This document shows, piece after piece, positions 5,627-5,716 of a stretch of 5,716 nt of DNA. The notes beneath the pieces were generated by a model that did not search any database, was not told where the DNA came from, and saw only the letters and a list, made by a program, of their open reading frames with translations. The translations under genes and the position numbers were made by a program. The first letter of the stretch is position 1. Each line of letters begins with the position of its first letter. This DNA is from Candidatus Omnitrophota bacterium. Lineage in GTDB: Bacteria > Omnitrophota > Gorgyraeia > 2-01-FULL-45-10. The stretch is from assembly GCA_003140915.1 (NCBI GenBank), contig PLLI01000117.1:2091-7806 (forward strand), in the 5' to 3' direction.

Positions 5627-5716
5627 CGCGATAGGATTCTTAAAGAGCTCTGTCGAAAACGATAAGGTATCGCACGCCTATATCTTTATAGGCCCGTCCG
5701 GGGTAGGAAAGAAGGC
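5595..5716 (+). CDS. holB: DNA polymerase III delta-prime subunit, 3' partial
   Basis: Only the first 40 codons are present; the gene runs off the window end. The product would be the delta-prime subunit of the clamp loader, an AAA+ protein that helps load the sliding clamp in DNA replication. The start reads (M)SFSGIKGQDSAIGFLKSSV, then KVSHAYIFIGPSGVGKK. The pattern of a G-Q-D/E helix followed by SHAYIFIGPSGVGK is shared by delta-prime and DnaX. The P-loop ends GKK rather than GKS or GKT, which is usual for delta-prime, a subunit that commonly lacks ATPase activity. Position directly after tmk also favours holB over dnaX. The GTG start overlaps tmk by 32 bp, so translation is probably coupled. 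Confidence 0.88.
   Translation, partial: MSFSGIKGQDSAIGFLKSSVENDKVSHAYIFIGPSGVGKK

Noticed and set aside
5595..5716. dnaX (tau/gamma) rather than holB
   Set aside because: The P-loop ends GKK instead of GKT or GKS and the gene follows tmk, both favouring delta-prime, although only 40 codons are visible.
1..5716. A novel defence, mobile or biosynthetic system
   Set aside because: Every substantial frame belongs to a known housekeeping family. The PIN-domain protein is a YacL-type membrane protein with no antitoxin partner, so it was not called a toxin.

Overview
The window is a dense, single-direction stretch of bacterial chromosome. All eight genes lie on the + strand, and most neighbours overlap or nearly touch. 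An MCE/MlaD-type lipid-transport protein suggests a Gram-negative-type (diderm) envelope. IspD and IspF show that isoprenoids are made by the MEP pathway. Codon use is rich in ATA (Ile) and AGG (Arg) at moderate G+C. Together these fit an uncultivated diderm lineage such as Omnitrophota or a relative. That placement is an inference from style and gene content; no rRNA or marker tree is available here.

Layout: (1) 3-596, the 3' and main part of an MCE-domain protein whose true start probably lies just outside the window. (2) 597-708, the only sizeable gap. It is almost filled by an 88-bp mosaic inverted-repeat element (605-692) flanked by a perfect 5-bp direct repeat (TGCAA), which looks like a small inserted repeat. 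(3) 709-1734, a YacL-like membrane protein with four transmembrane segments, a PIN nuclease-like domain and a TRAM domain. (4) 1731-2405 ispD, 2402-2887 ispF and 2884-3561 cysE, each start overlapping the previous stop as ATGA. (5) 3576-4991 cysS, carrying a heptanucleotide tandem repeat inside its coding sequence. (6) 4973-5626 tmk, overlapping cysS by 19 bp. (7) 5595 to the window end, the start of a DNA polymerase III delta-prime gene (holB), overlapping tmk by 32 bp.

The order yacL-ispD-ispF-cysE-cysS matches the Bacillus-type cluster (which also has gltX between ispF and cysE). Here it is joined to the tmk-holB pair, which lies elsewhere in Bacillus. The genes cover MEP isoprenoid synthesis (IspD and IspF), the first step of cysteine synthesis and the charging of tRNA-Cys (CysE, CysS), and DNA replication (Tmk for dTTP supply, HolB for the clamp loader). 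No internal promoter or intrinsic terminator is evident, so transcription probably enters from upstream of the window.

I see no phage, CRISPR, toxin-antitoxin or other defence system. The genes are conserved housekeeping genes. The novelty is in small-scale structure: the inserted mosaic repeat, the heptamer expansion within cysS, and the membrane helix at the N-terminus of CysE.
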